NCBI RefSeq assembly: GCF_013410375.1
Contig: NZ_JACCFL010000001.1
Coordinates: 868,001 to 932,000, forward strand
DNA from: Leifsonia shinshuensis
GTDB taxonomy: Bacteria > Actinomycetota > Actinomycetes > Actinomycetales > Microbacteriaceae
Direction: 5' to 3'
Length of the DNA stretch: 64,000 nucleotides
In this document: positions 7,938-16,938 of the stretch, piece after piece
Layout: the number at the start of each line of letters is the position of its first letter
Position numbering within the stretch: position 1 is the stretch's first letter
Program-made: the position numbers and the translations under genes
The notes under the pieces: model-generated
Told to the model about the DNA's origin: nothing
What the model saw: only the letters and a program-made list of their open reading frames with translations
The model's database searches: none

Positions 7938-9470
7938 ATGACGGTCGTGCGCCCCCGCTCCGTCGCCGGAGCCGTCGGCGGCCGCACCCCGCGCTCCTGG
8001 CGGCGCTTCGCCGTCTCCGGAGGCGTCGAGAGCCTCCGCCCGGGCGACGGCCGCCCGTGGGCGCACTCCTACCTGGTGCGGCTGCGGATCACCGACACGG
8101 TCATCATCCTCGCCGCGATCGGCACCGCCTTCGTCGTGCGCTTCGGCCCCCACGACGTCGCCGCGAGCGTCGCCGGCTTCCCGGTGCCCTACGCGCTGAT
8201 CTCGCTCCTGATCGCGCTCAGCTGGTCGATCGCCCTCTCCGCCGGGCACACCAGGGACGCGCGGGTCTGCGGCACCGGCCTCACCGAGTACCGCCGCGTG
8301 GCGTCCGCCAGCGCGCTGACCTTCGGCCTGCTCGCCATCGTCTTCCTCGTCGGCGACGTGAACGTCGCCCGCGGCTACTTCATCCTCGCGCTCCCCGCCG
8401 GCGCGCTCGCGCTGCTCGGCAGCCGGTGGATGTGGCGGCGCTGGCTCATCGGCCAGCAGCGCTACGACCACTACCTCTCCCGCGCCCTCGTGGTCGGCGA
8501 CCGCGACGACGTCGGCTACGTCGCCGCGCAGATCCAGGCGAAGTCGGGAGCGGCCTACCACGTGGTCGGCGTCGCGACCGAGAACGCCGGCCGCGACCTG
8601 ATCGACATCGGCACCGAGCGGCTCCCGGTCGTCGGCGGCCTGTCCGACGTCACGGACGCCGCGCGCCGCCTCGGCGTCGACACCGTGATCGTCGCCGGGC
8701 AGCCGCGCGGCGGCAGCCGGTACATCCGCGACCTGGGCTGGGCCCTGGAGGGCACCGCGACCGACCTCGTGCTGGCGTCGCGGCTGACCGACGTGGCCGG
8801 GCCGCGCATCCACTTCCGGCCGGTCGAGGGCCTGCCGCTGATCCACGTCGAGATCCCGCAGTTCGAGGGCGGCAAGCACATCCTCAAGCGGATGCTCGAC
8901 ATCGTGCTCGCGGGAGCGGCCCTGATCGTCCTGGCCGTCCCGATGCTGATCGTCGGCCTGCTGGTCCGCCTGGACTCGCCGGGGCCCGCGCTGTTCCGGC
9001 AGGACCGGGTGGGCCGCAACGGCTCGACCTTCAAGATGCTGAAGTTCCGCTCGATGGTCGTCGACGCGGAGGCGCGGCTGGCCGAGCTGAACGACAAGAA
9101 CGAGGGCAACGGCCTGCTGTTCAAGCTCAAGGACGACCCGCGCGTCACCCGCATCGGCCACATCATCCGCAAGTACTCCATCGACGAGTTCCCGCAGCTG
9201 TGGAACGTGCTCGTCGGCGACATGAGTCTCGTCGGTCCGCGTCCGCCGCTGCGACGCGAGGTCGACGGCTACGAGAGCCACGTCCACCGCCGCTTGTACA
9301 TCAAGCCGGGTCTCACGGGGATGTGGCAGGTCAACGGCCGCTCCGACCTCTCCTGGGAGGAGAGCGTCCGGCTCGACCTGTACTACGTGGAGAACTGGTC
9401 GCTCACCGGCGACCTGGTGATCCTCTGGCGCACGGCTCGCGTGCTCCTGCATCCCACCGGCGCCTACTGA
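7938..9470 (+). CDS. polyprenyl glycosylphosphotransferase (initiating sugar transferase)
   Basis: This 510-aa membrane enzyme transfers the first sugar-1-phosphate to undecaprenyl phosphate, starting the repeat unit. Four or so N-terminal membrane helices (from VIILAAIGTAFVVRF) are followed by a CoA-binding-like Rossmann domain around residues 180-270. The C-terminal bacterial sugar transferase domain runs from about residue 310 and contains KRMLDIVLAG, FKMLKFRSMVVDAE, DEFPQLWNVL and VGPRPPLRREV. The overall architecture is that of WbaP/CpsE-type proteins. It is probably the entry point for the whole locus. Confidence 0.93.
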   Translation: MTVVRPRSVAGAVGGRTPRSWRRFAVSGGVESLRPGDGRPWAHSYLVRLRITDTVIILAAIGTAFVVRFGPHDVAASVAGFPVPYALISLLIALSWSIALSAGHTRDARVCGTGLTEYRRVASASALTFGLLAIVFLVGDVNVARGYFILALPAGALALLGSRWMWRRWLIGQQRYDHYLSRALVVGDRDDVGYVAAQIQAKSGAAYHVVGVATENAGRDLIDIGTERLPVVGGLSDVTDAARRLGVDTVIVAGQPRGGSRYIRDLGWALEGTATDLVLASRLTDVAGPRIHFRPVEGLPLIHVEIPQFEGGKHILKRMLDIVLAGAALIVLAVPMLIVGLLVRLDSPGPALFRQDRVGRNGSTFKMLKFRSMVVDAEARLAELNDKNEGNGLLFKLKDDPRVTRIGHIIRKYSIDEFPQLWNVLVGDMSLVGPRPPLRREVDGYESHVHRRLYIKPGLTGMWQVNGRSDLSWEESVRLDLYYVENWSLTGDLVILWRTARVLLHPTGAY

Positions 9471-9518
9471 GGCGCCACCACCCGACCGAGAACGAGCGAC
9501 GACCTGGGGGCGACGCCG

Positions 9519-10175
9519 ATGACCATCATCACCAGCACAGCGAGAGCGGAGGAGGCGACGGCCGCTCCGGCCGGCTCGGCCTCCGTCGCTCCGGGCGCCG
9601 AGGTCGATCCGCGGGCGCGGATCGGCGCGCGCACCCGGGTGTGGAACCTCGCCCACGTGCGCGAGGACGCCACGATCGGCGCGGACTGCGTAGTCGGCCG
9701 CGGGGCCTATGTCGGCCCGGGCGTCCGCATCGGCGACAACTGCAAGCTGCAGAACTACGCCCTCGTGTACGAGCCGGCCGTGCTCGGGGACGGCGTCTTC
9801 GTCGGCCCGGCCGCGGTCTTCACCAATGACGTCTTCCCGCGCGCGGTGAACCCGGACGGCTCGCTCAAGTCCGCGGAGGACTGGGACGCCGTCGGCGTGA
9901 CCGTCCTGACCGGCGCCTCGATCGGGGCGCGCGCCGTCTGCATCGCCCCGGTGCGGATCGGGCGCTGGGCGCTCGTGGCCGCCGGCTCGGTCGTCCGCTC
10001 GGACGTCCCCGACTACGCGCTCGTCGCCGGGGTGCCCGCCCGCCGGATCGGCTGGGTCGGCGAGGCCGGCTTCCCGCTGGTCGACGAGGGCGCCGGCCGG
10101 TGGCGCTGCCCGCGCACCCGGCACGGCTACCGCGAGAACGACGGCATCCTGATCCGCGAGGAGGACCTCGCATGA
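9519..10175 (+). CDS. WbpD/WlbB-like nucleotide-sugar N-acyltransferase
   Basis: A 218-aa left-handed beta-helix acyltransferase. Segments IGARTRVWNLAHV, LQNYALVYEPAVLGD and VFVGPAAVFTNDVFPRA follow the WbpD/WlbB pattern closely. Those enzymes acetylate the 3-amino group of UDP-2-acetamido-3-amino-glucuronic acid. The C-terminal extension contains a short CPRTRHGYREN tail. Its expected partners, the WlbA-like oxidoreductase (1330) and WlbC-like aminotransferase (5166), are in the first operon. The ATG follows CTGGGGG by eight bases. The next gene's ATG overlaps the stop. Confidence 0.87.
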   Translation: MTIITSTARAEEATAAPAGSASVAPGAEVDPRARIGARTRVWNLAHVREDATIGADCVVGRGAYVGPGVRIGDNCKLQNYALVYEPAVLGDGVFVGPAAVFTNDVFPRAVNPDGSLKSAEDWDAVGVTVLTGASIGARAVCIAPVRIGRWALVAAGSVVRSDVPDYALVAGVPARRIGWVGEAGFPLVDEGAGRWRCPRTRHGYRENDGILIREEDLA

Positions 10176-10843
10176 AGCGGCCGTCCCAGCGCACCTGGAT
10201 CATCCTGGGCCTCTCGGCCGCGGCGGTCATCGCCGCGGGCGCCTTCGCGCTCTCCCAGGCGCCTGTTCCGACACCGGCGTCCGTCGCCGGGAGCGCCGCG
10301 CCCTCGACGCCGTCGTCGCCGCACAGCGGGACGCCGGGCGGCGGTTCCGGCTCCACCGGCCCCAAGGGCTCGCCCGCCGCGCCGACCACCCCGCCCGTGG
10401 CGAGCAAGCGGTTCACGACGGAGGTGCTGCCCGCGGCTCCTGCGACCGCGCCGGCGCTGCCCGCCTCGAACCCGCTGCCGTACCCGGTGAAAGCGCCGCT
10501 GCCTCCCTCGGCGTCCGCCGTGGGCAAGCTGGCCGCCGGCTACCCGGCCGGCGTGCTCCCGCAGGCGCCGGGCTCGACCATCGCGACCAGCGCGATCGCG
10601 TCGCAGAGCGGCCACCTGCAGGTCACGCTGACGGCGGCATCGACGCAGCAGGTCGTGGACATCGTCGCGTTCTACCGCGCGGAGCTGGCGAAGTACGGGA
10701 TGTACGACAGCGCCTCGCCGGCGCTCTCCGGGTCCACGTCCGCCGTGTTCAAGCGGGACGGCAACTCCGTGACGCTCACGGTCTCGCCCGCCAAGGGCGG
10801 GACGACCTACGCGCTCTACGGTGCGTTCACCGCCGCGGGCTGA
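10172..10843 (+). CDS. membrane-anchored hypothetical protein
   Basis: A 223-aa protein with one N-terminal membrane anchor (TWIILGLSAAAVIAAGAFAL), a Pro/Ser/Gly-rich linker over about residues 35-110 and a C-terminal extracellular domain of about 100 residues. The C-terminal part contains VVDIVAFYRAELAKYGM and ends YALYGAFTAAG. No family was recognised. It is coupled by ATGA overlap to the acyltransferase, so it belongs to the polysaccharide operon and may be an envelope accessory protein. The longer in-frame start upstream would overlap the previous gene by 75 bases and was rejected. Confidence 0.75.
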   Translation: MKRPSQRTWIILGLSAAAVIAAGAFALSQAPVPTPASVAGSAAPSTPSSPHSGTPGGGSGSTGPKGSPAAPTTPPVASKRFTTEVLPAAPATAPALPASNPLPYPVKAPLPPSASAVGKLAAGYPAGVLPQAPGSTIATSAIASQSGHLQVTLTAASTQQVVDIVAFYRAELAKYGMYDSASPALSGSTSAVFKRDGNSVTLTVSPAKGGTTYALYGAFTAAG

Positions 10844-10883
10844 CCGCGGACAGCGCAGGCGGCGGATCGTGGAGAATGGCCGC

Positions 10884-11894
10884 ATGAAAGCGGTGCGTCT
10901 GAGGTGGCTGCTGGTGGCCGTCACCGTGCTCGCGCTCGGCGGGGCGGTGGCGTACGCGACCGTCGCGATCGCGCAGTACCAGTCGCGCGCGACCGCGACC
11001 GTGGTCGCCACCCCGAGGCCGACGGTGCCGGCGGGGAGCCGGCTGGTGTTCCGGGACACCTCGCCCGGCGCCCACTACGGACAGGTGGCGTCCGTCCCGC
11101 TGGCCGACCCGTCCGCCGCGCGGACCTCCACCGGTCTGGTCTGCGACCGGGTCTACGCCACGCACCAGAACCTGATGTGCCTGCACACCGACAGCGGGAC
11201 GCACACCAGCTTCGGCGCGACCCTCTACGACGCGGGCGGCGACGTCCTGAACACGTGGCCGCTGCCCGGCTTCCCGAGCCGCACCCGCATCTCGCCCGAC
11301 TCGTCGCTGGTCGCGCAGACGTCCTTCGTGACCGGCTCCTCGTACGGCACCGCCGGGTTCTCCACCCAGACCACGATCTCGGCGGTGAGCGGGATCGACT
11401 ACGGCAACCTCGAGAAGTTCGCGCTGATCGTCAACGGGCAGCAGGTCACCGCCGACCACGACATCTGGGGCGTCACCTTCTCGTCCGACGACAACACCTT
11501 CTTCGCGACGGCGATGTCGGAGGGCCGGATCTGGCTCGTGCGCGGCAACCTGCGGGCGCGGGCGCTCGTCGCGGTGAAGGACGGCGCCGAGTGCCCGTCG
11601 CTGTCCCCGGACGGCACCCGGGTGGCGTACAAGAAGAACATCTCCACCACGGCGACCAAGCACTGGACGCTCGCGGTGCTCGACTTCGCGACCGGGGTGG
11701 AGAAGGAGCTGCCCATCCCGCCGTCGGTGAGCGTCGACGACCAGGCCGAATGGCTCGACGACGGCACGCTGCTCTACGGCCTCGCCGACCCGAAGGCGCC
11801 GGGCGACAGCAACGTGTACGCGGTCAAGGCCGACGGCTCGGCGGCGCCGACGCTGTTCCTGCGGCACGCCTGGTCGCCGTCGGTCGTGCACTGA
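10884..11894 (+). CDS. membrane-anchored beta-propeller-like protein
   Basis: A 336-aa protein with an N-terminal signal anchor (WLLVAVTVLALGGAVAYATV). The remainder looks like a TolB/PD40-type propeller: LSPDGTRVAYKKN, FSSDDNTFFATAM and ISPDSSLVAQTSF recur at blade spacing, and ASVPLADPSAARTSTGLVCDR begins the fold. Such proteins act as extracytoplasmic binding scaffolds; a ligand cannot be given. The ATG at 10884 follows TGGAGA. It ends 33 bases before the convergent SRAP gene, with a hairpin between. Confidence 0.7.
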   Translation: MKAVRLRWLLVAVTVLALGGAVAYATVAIAQYQSRATATVVATPRPTVPAGSRLVFRDTSPGAHYGQVASVPLADPSAARTSTGLVCDRVYATHQNLMCLHTDSGTHTSFGATLYDAGGDVLNTWPLPGFPSRTRISPDSSLVAQTSFVTGSSYGTAGFSTQTTISAVSGIDYGNLEKFALIVNGQQVTADHDIWGVTFSSDDNTFFATAMSEGRIWLVRGNLRARALVAVKDGAECPSLSPDGTRVAYKKNISTTATKHWTLAVLDFATGVEKELPIPPSVSVDDQAEWLDDGTLLYGLADPKAPGDSNVYAVKADGSAAPTLFLRHAWSPSVVH

Positions 11895-11906
11895 GCGGGA
11901 GGGCGC

Positions 11907-11930
11907 TGAGCGGGAGGCGCTGGCCGCTCA
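11907..11930. terminator. hairpin between convergent genes
   Basis: Arms TGAGCGG (11907-11913) and CCGCTCA (11924-11930) are perfectly complementary over seven bases with a 10-base loop. It sits between the convergent propeller and SRAP genes and includes the SRAP stop codon. No T-tract is seen. Confidence 0.4.
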
Positions 11931-12641
11931 CTCCTTCTCGAGCGGCTCGATGAGCGTCGGGTCGGCCGGGTCGATGGTCCGCGAGTTGTTCACCCGGCGG
12001 TCGACCTCGTAGCTGGTGATGCCCGGCGAGGTCCGCTCGGACTCCGTGGTCAGGAAGTCGACCATGCGCTCCTTGCCCTGCTCGTCGAGCTTCGCGGGGT
12101 CGAGGTACTCGTCCCACGCGGAGGACTCGAGGAACACCGGCATCCGGTCGTGGATCTCACCGGAGGCGTCGCGGGCGGGGCGCGTGATGATCGCGGTGGA
12201 GACCTGCCACTCGTCGCCGAGCTTGCGGGCGGTGTAGATGCCGGCGGCGGCGAGCAGGCCCCCGTCGGCGGCGTGCAGGAAGTGCGCGTCCTTGTGGCCG
12301 GCCTCGCCCGTCCACTCGTAGTAGCCACGCATCGGGACGAGCGCGCGCGAGGAGGCGAAGGCGCCCTTCCACAGCCCGTTGCTGGCGACGGTCTCCAGCC
12401 GCGCGTTGAAGTTGGGCCGCTTGGACTCGCGGATGAAGGCCGGGTGGAAGTCCCACACCGCGGCGTCGACGGTGCGCTCCAGCTCGCCGGTCCCGCTGCG
12501 TACGCGCTCCCGCACGATGGGCACCCGGTCCGTCGGCGCGAGCGAGAACGTCGGCCGCCACTCGCGGAAATCGCCGCCCGCGGCGACGAACTCCTGGATC
12601 AGCTCATCGGTCTCCGAGTCGAGGGCGAATCGTCCGCACAT
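11928..12641 (-). CDS. SOS response-associated peptidase (SRAP/YedK/HMCES)
   Basis: This 237-aa protein forms a covalent DNA-protein crosslink with abasic sites in single-stranded DNA and so protects them. The start is fixed by the family: the catalytic Cys must be residue 2, and MCGRF begins at 12641. The active-site glutamate lies in YYEWTGE and the histidine in IHDRMPVFLES. An upstream in-frame start adding 19 residues would hide the Cys and is wrong. A TACGCT hexamer (12648-12653) lies six bases before the ATG, so the transcript may be leaderless. It is the only clear DNA-repair gene inside the polysaccharide locus. Confidence 0.95.
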   Translation of the reverse strand: MCGRFALDSETDELIQEFVAAGGDFREWRPTFSLAPTDRVPIVRERVRSGTGELERTVDAAVWDFHPAFIRESKRPNFNARLETVASNGLWKGAFASSRALVPMRGYYEWTGEAGHKDAHFLHAADGGLLAAAGIYTARKLGDEWQVSTAIITRPARDASGEIHDRMPVFLESSAWDEYLDPAKLDEQGKERMVDFLTTESERTSPGITSYEVDRRVNNSRTIDPADPTLIEPLEKE

Positions 12642-12741
12642 GAGGGCAGCGTACCGGGTGCCACCGACGGTGAGGGGGACACCCGTCACCCCCTCCAATG
12701 AGGGGCTTACTATCCACCCCCGCCTATGGCACTGTTCAAAG

Positions 12742-13986
12742 GTGAGTAAGTCTCAATCGAAGGATGGGGCCTTCGAGGGTAGCGTCCTCGTGCACCTCAA
12801 CAGCCTCGAGCTCGGGGGAACCCAGATCAACGCGCTCGATCTGGCCGTGACGCTGCGCGCTCACCACGGGATCCAGTCCGTGCTCGTGGGAGCCAAGGAG
12901 ACGCTTCCCGCCGGACCCTCGCTGCTGGACATCGCCGCGGAGCGCGGCATCGCCGTCGAGGTGTACGAGCCGGAGGAGTCGATCCTCGGCCGCGGACGGC
13001 AGCTCACCGCCCTCGCCCGGAAGCACGGAGCCCGGCTCGTGCACGTGTACGGATCGTGGGGAGGCGGCGCGCGCCCGACCTACTGGGGCTACTCCCGCTT
13101 CGGTCGGCGGCCGTGGGTCCAGACCGTCTACGAGATGGAGGTCTCGCCCAAGATCAAGCGGCACATGCCGCTCATCGTCGGGACCGGCTACCTCATCGAC
13201 GAATTGGAGCACCGGCCCGGCCGGACCATCCTGATCAGCCCGCCCGTCGACACCGACGCCGACCGGCCCGACGACGCCGCCGGCGCCGCGTTCCGCCGCG
13301 AGCTCGGCCTGGACGGGAAGCTCCTCGTCATCGTCAGCCGGCTGGACGCCAGCATGAAGGCCCTCCCGATCGGGCTCGCGATCGAGGCCATGCGCACCCT
13401 CCCGGACGACACCACGCTGGCGATCGTCGGCACGGGCGATGACGCGGCGCGGCTGCGCGCGGCCGGCGACCGGGTGAACCAGGCGGTCGGCCGCGCGGCG
13501 GTCCGGTTCGTCGGGCCGATGGCCAACCCGCGGCCCGCGTACGCCGCGGCGGACGTGGTGCTCGGCATGGGCAGCTCGGCCGCGCGCGGCCTGGCGTTCG
13601 GCAAGCCGCTGGTCGTCCAGGGCGAGGCCGGCTGGTCGGAGCTCTTCGAGGAGCGCACCGCGGCCGCCCTGGCCCGCTACAGCTTCTGGAGCGCGGACGC
13701 CGTCGAGCAGCCGGTCGAGCGCCTCGCCGGCATCGTCGCGCCCCTGCTCGCCGACGACGCGCGGAGGGCCGAGCTCGGGGAGCTCGGACGTCGGTTCGCG
13801 GTGGAGCGGTTCGGGCTGACCCTGATGGCGGCCCGGCTCGCCGGCTTCTACGGCGAGGCCGTCGGAGCCTACGGGCTGCGGCGCTGGGGCGCCGACCTCG
13901 GGCCGGAGCTCGCCATCCTCGCCAGGAAGGCCGCCGGCAGCGTCCCGCGGCGCTCGCGCACCCGCAGGGACGAGGTGCCCGCGTGA
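12742..13986 (+). CDS. glycosyltransferase, GT4-like
   Basis: A GT-B fold glycosyltransferase of about 414 aa. The N-terminal segment LVHLNSLELGGTQINALDLA is a typical GT4 acceptor-domain start, and VSRLDASMKALPIGLAIEAM and VRFVGPMANPRPAYAAADVVLG mark the donor domain. The GTG at 12742 gives VSKSQSK as N-terminus; a TACTAT hexamer at 12708-12713 may be the -10 of this operon. The next gene's GTG overlaps the stop by four bases. It probably adds one sugar of the repeat unit at the cytoplasmic membrane face. Confidence 0.85.
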   Translation: MSKSQSKDGAFEGSVLVHLNSLELGGTQINALDLAVTLRAHHGIQSVLVGAKETLPAGPSLLDIAAERGIAVEVYEPEESILGRGRQLTALARKHGARLVHVYGSWGGGARPTYWGYSRFGRRPWVQTVYEMEVSPKIKRHMPLIVGTGYLIDELEHRPGRTILISPPVDTDADRPDDAAGAAFRRELGLDGKLLVIVSRLDASMKALPIGLAIEAMRTLPDDTTLAIVGTGDDAARLRAAGDRVNQAVGRAAVRFVGPMANPRPAYAAADVVLGMGSSAARGLAFGKPLVVQGEAGWSELFEERTAAALARYSFWSADAVEQPVERLAGIVAPLLADDARRAELGELGRRFAVERFGLTLMAARLAGFYGEAVGAYGLRRWGADLGPELAILARKAAGSVPRRSRTRRDEVPA

Positions 13987-15509
13987 CCGAGGAGGCCGGC
14001 ACGACGTCGCTGCTGTCGCGCGCCGCCCACGGCGCCGCGTGGAGCGGCGTCAGCACGGTGGTCCTGCGGCTGGGCGGCCTGGTCGTCGGGATCGTGCTCG
14101 CCCGCCTGCTCGCACCGGAGCAGTTCGGCGTCTACGCGGTCGCCCTCACCGTGCAGGGCATCCTGATCACCGTCGCCGACCTGGGGCTCTCCGCCGACCT
14201 CATCCGCTCCGACGACCCCGACCGGATCGCGCCCACCGTCGCCACGCTCGGACTCACCGCGGGGACGGTCACGATGCTGGCCACGGCGGCCTCCAGCGTC
14301 GGCCTCGCCACCCTCCTGGACAGCCCGCAGGCCGCCCCCGCGATCGGCGTCCTCTCCATCACGCTCCTGCTCGCCGGCGGCACGGTCGTGCCCTACGCGA
14401 TGCTGCAGCGGCGGTTCCAGCAGCGCGAGCTGTTCTTCGTCGGCGTCGCCGACTTCGTGGTGTCCACCACGGTCACGCTGCTGCTCGTCGCGCTCGGCTT
14501 CGGCGTCATGGGCCTGGCCATCGGCCGGGTCGCCGCCCAGCTCGTCGCCTCCACGATGCAGTTCCTCCTCGCCCGCGTGAAGCCGCGGTTCTCGATCGAC
14601 CGGACGGTCGTCAAGGGCGTGCTCGCGTTCGGCCTCCCGATCGCCGCGGCCAACCTGCTCTCCTGGGCGCTGCTGAACGTCGACAACATCGTCCTCGCCC
14701 GGGTCGCCGGGGCCACCGCCCTCGGCTACTACGTGCTCGCCTTCAACATCTCCAGCTGGCCGATGAACGCGCTGTCGCAGGTGGTGCGCTCGATCGCCCT
14801 GCCGTTCTTCTCGCGCTCCGGGGGAGGCAGCAGGGCGTTCGCCACGGTCACGGCGGTCGCCTGGGCCGGAGCTCTGCCCGCCGGGACGGTGCTCGCCGCG
14901 CTGAGCTTCCCGCTGATCGACGTGCTCTACGGGGCGCGCTGGCTCCCCGGAGCGCCGGTGCTCGCGGCGCTCGGCCTGTACGGCAGCCTCCGGGTCGCCT
15001 TCGACATCTCCGCCGGCTACCTCTACTCCCAGGGCCGGTCGCGGCCGGTGCTGTGGATCCAGATCATCTGGCTGGTCGCGCTGGTCGGCGCGATGATCGC
15101 GGCGACCGAGGCCTACGGCATCGCCGGAGCCGGCTGGGCGCACGTGCTCGTCGCCGCGCTGGTGATCCTCCCCGCGTACCTGATCGCGCTCAAGCTGTCG
15201 GGCGTGCGGATCGGCGAGCTGTTCCGGATGGCGTGGCTGCCGACGGTGGCGACCGTTCCGGCGGTGGCCGCCGCGGTCGCCGCGACGCTGCTGATCGGCA
15301 ACCCGGTGCTCGCCCTGCTGGCGGGCGGAGGCGCGGCGCTCGTGATCTACGCCGCCCTGGTCTGGCCGTGGCTGCGCAAGCAGATCCGGTTGCTGCGGGC
15401 CTCGGCCGGCACCGCCGCCCACACCTCCGACGACGCCGGATCCGCCACCACGGAAGCCGGCACCGAGTCCGCCGCCGCTGAGAGCGGGGGTGTGATCCAT
15501 GACCGCTGA
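13983..15509 (+). CDS. wzx: polysaccharide flippase, Wzx/MurJ-like (MOP superfamily)
   Basis: A 508-aa integral membrane protein with about 12-14 helices, beginning LLSRAAHGAAWSGVSTVVLRLG and containing RLLAPEQFGVYAVALTVQG, the characteristic start of polysaccharide export (Wzx) proteins. It flips lipid-linked repeat units across the membrane. A polar C-terminal tail of about 45 residues rich in Ala, Ser and Glu follows the last helix. Placement among glycosyltransferases, with a Wzy-type polymerase on the opposite strand, supports a Wzx/Wzy pathway. It overlaps both neighbours. Confidence 0.92.
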   Translation: MTEEAGTTSLLSRAAHGAAWSGVSTVVLRLGGLVVGIVLARLLAPEQFGVYAVALTVQGILITVADLGLSADLIRSDDPDRIAPTVATLGLTAGTVTMLATAASSVGLATLLDSPQAAPAIGVLSITLLLAGGTVVPYAMLQRRFQQRELFFVGVADFVVSTTVTLLLVALGFGVMGLAIGRVAAQLVASTMQFLLARVKPRFSIDRTVVKGVLAFGLPIAAANLLSWALLNVDNIVLARVAGATALGYYVLAFNISSWPMNALSQVVRSIALPFFSRSGGGSRAFATVTAVAWAGALPAGTVLAALSFPLIDVLYGARWLPGAPVLAALGLYGSLRVAFDISAGYLYSQGRSRPVLWIQIIWLVALVGAMIAATEAYGIAGAGWAHVLVAALVILPAYLIALKLSGVRIGELFRMAWLPTVATVPAVAAAVAATLLIGNPVLALLAGGGAALVIYAALVWPWLRKQIRLLRASAGTAAHTSDDAGSATTEAGTESAAAESGGVIHDR

Positions 15510-16938
15510 GACGTCGACGACGCAGGAGCGCCGCCGCGCCCGCGCACGCCGGGAGGCCGCCCTCTTCGGCGCGGTCGTGACCCTGACCGACCTCCTGCCG
15601 CCGCGCATCCGCTACGGCTACGTGCACCGGCTGACCGGCCGCGTCCTCGGGCGTCCGCTCGCCGGCCTCGCCGCAGCCGTGCCCTCCGCCGCCCCGATGC
15701 CGCTGCCTGTCACGGCCCGCGACCGCGGCCTGCGCTGCGGGATGCTCGCCGGCGCCCTGGACGTCGGCGGGATCGGCGCGGTCGTGGAGCTGCTCGCCGC
15801 GGCCTTCCCGGCCGCCGGCGTCACCCCCGTGGTGGTCTGCTCCGTTGACGGCGCCCGGGCGGAGCGGCTGCGATCGCACGGCGTGGAGGTCGCGATCGCC
15901 GCGACGGAGGCCGACGCGCACCGGGTGCTGCGGGAGCTGGCGCTCGACGCGATCGAGCTGCACGGCGCCCCGGCCCACCTGGAGGAGGCGGCGATCGCCT
16001 CGGGCATCCCGGTGATCCCCGTCCTGCACAACACCGAGATCCACTACACCCCGGCGCGCTGGCGGCGGTTCGCGCGCGTGCTCGGCCACGCGGTCGCGGC
16101 CGTCGCGGTCAGCGAGTCGGTGCGGGAGTTCCACGCGCGGCACGTCCCCGCGGAGCTCGCAGCCCGCATCCGCGTGGTGGCCAACGCCGTCCCGTCTCCC
16201 GGTGCGCCGACGCCGGACGACCGCCGGGCGGCGCGCGCGGCGCTCGGACGGACCGTGGGCGCCGACCTCGCGGACGACGTCGTCCTGGTCAGCCTCGCCC
16301 GCTACGACGCGCAGAAGAACATCGCCGGGCTCGTCGCGTCGTTCCTCGCGCACAGCGCGGACGACCGGGTGCGGCTCGTGGTCGCGGGGGAGCCGTCGGA
16401 CTGGGCCGAGTGGCGCCGCGCCGACGCCCTCCGCCGCTGCCGTCCCGGCGCGGACCGGGTGAGCCTGCTCGGCCGGTCGGACGCCCGCACGCTGCTTGCC
16501 GCCGCCGACGGCTTCGTCCTCGACTCGTTCTTCGAGGGTTGGCCGGTGGCGGCGACGGAGGCCGCGGCGGCGGGTCTCGGACTCGTGCTCGCCGACGTCG
16601 GAGGGGCGCGCGAGCTGGTCGGCCGCGACCCGGGGCACTCGGTGCTGATCGCCAACCCCTGCGGACCCGCTGCCGCCGTGTCGGACTCCGCCGTGGCGCG
16701 TGCGCGCCGGAACTGCGCGCGCCAGCCCAACGCCGCGGAGCTCGGGGCAGCGGTGGACGCGTTCGCCCGCCGGGTGTGTGCCGGGGAGCGGCCGCTCCCG
16801 CAGGACGCCGACGCGCTGATGGCGGCGATGGTCGAGGGCCACGCCGCGGTGCTCCGCGGCGCAGCCGCGCAGGCCCCCGAGGCGCCACGGAACGAAGCGG
16901 CGCCACGCAACGAACGAGTCGCCTGGGGGAGACGATGA
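15499..16938 (+). CDS. glycosyltransferase, GT4 family
   Basis: A 479-aa GT-B glycosyltransferase starting 11 bases inside the flippase gene. After a variable 80-residue N-terminus, [20 protein letters not shown] opens the acceptor domain. VSLARYDAQKNIAGLVASF and DSFFEGWPVAATEAAAAGLG are the GT4 donor-domain signatures, the latter with the EGxxxxxxE pattern. The C-terminal 25 residues are Ala/Glu-rich and disordered-looking. Acceptor and donor sugars cannot be predicted. Confidence 0.87.
   Translation: MTAETSTTQERRRARARREAALFGAVVTLTDLLPPRIRYGYVHRLTGRVLGRPLAGLAAAVPSAAPMPLPVTARDRGLRCGMLAGALDVGGIGAVVELLAAAFPAAGVTPVVVCSVDGARAERLRSHGVEVAIAATEADAHRVLRELALDAIELHGAPAHLEEAAIASGIPVIPVLHNTEIHYTPARWRRFARVLGHAVAAVAVSESVREFHARHVPAELAARIRVVANAVPSPGAPTPDDRRAARAALGRTVGADLADDVVLVSLARYDAQKNIAGLVASFLAHSADDRVRLVVAGEPSDWAEWRRADALRRCRPGADRVSLLGRSDARTLLAAADGFVLDSFFEGWPVAATEAAAAGLGLVLADVGGARELVGRDPGHSVLIANPCGPAAAVSDSAVARARRNCARQPNAAELGAAVDAFARRVCAGERPLPQDADALMAAMVEGHAAVLRGAAAQAPEAPRNEAAPRNERVAWGRR

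Noticed and set aside
7759..7941. 60-codon frame ending in ATGA overlap with the sugar transferase
   Set aside because: Coupling geometry is suggestive, but no family, no clear ribosome binding site and no biased codon use were seen, so it was kept only as an observation.
7779..10124. 781-codon open frame on the minus strand
   Set aside because: It is antisense to the sugar transferase and acyltransferase genes, and its translation is low-complexity Asp/Arg/Gly without any domain. High GC content gives long spurious frames.
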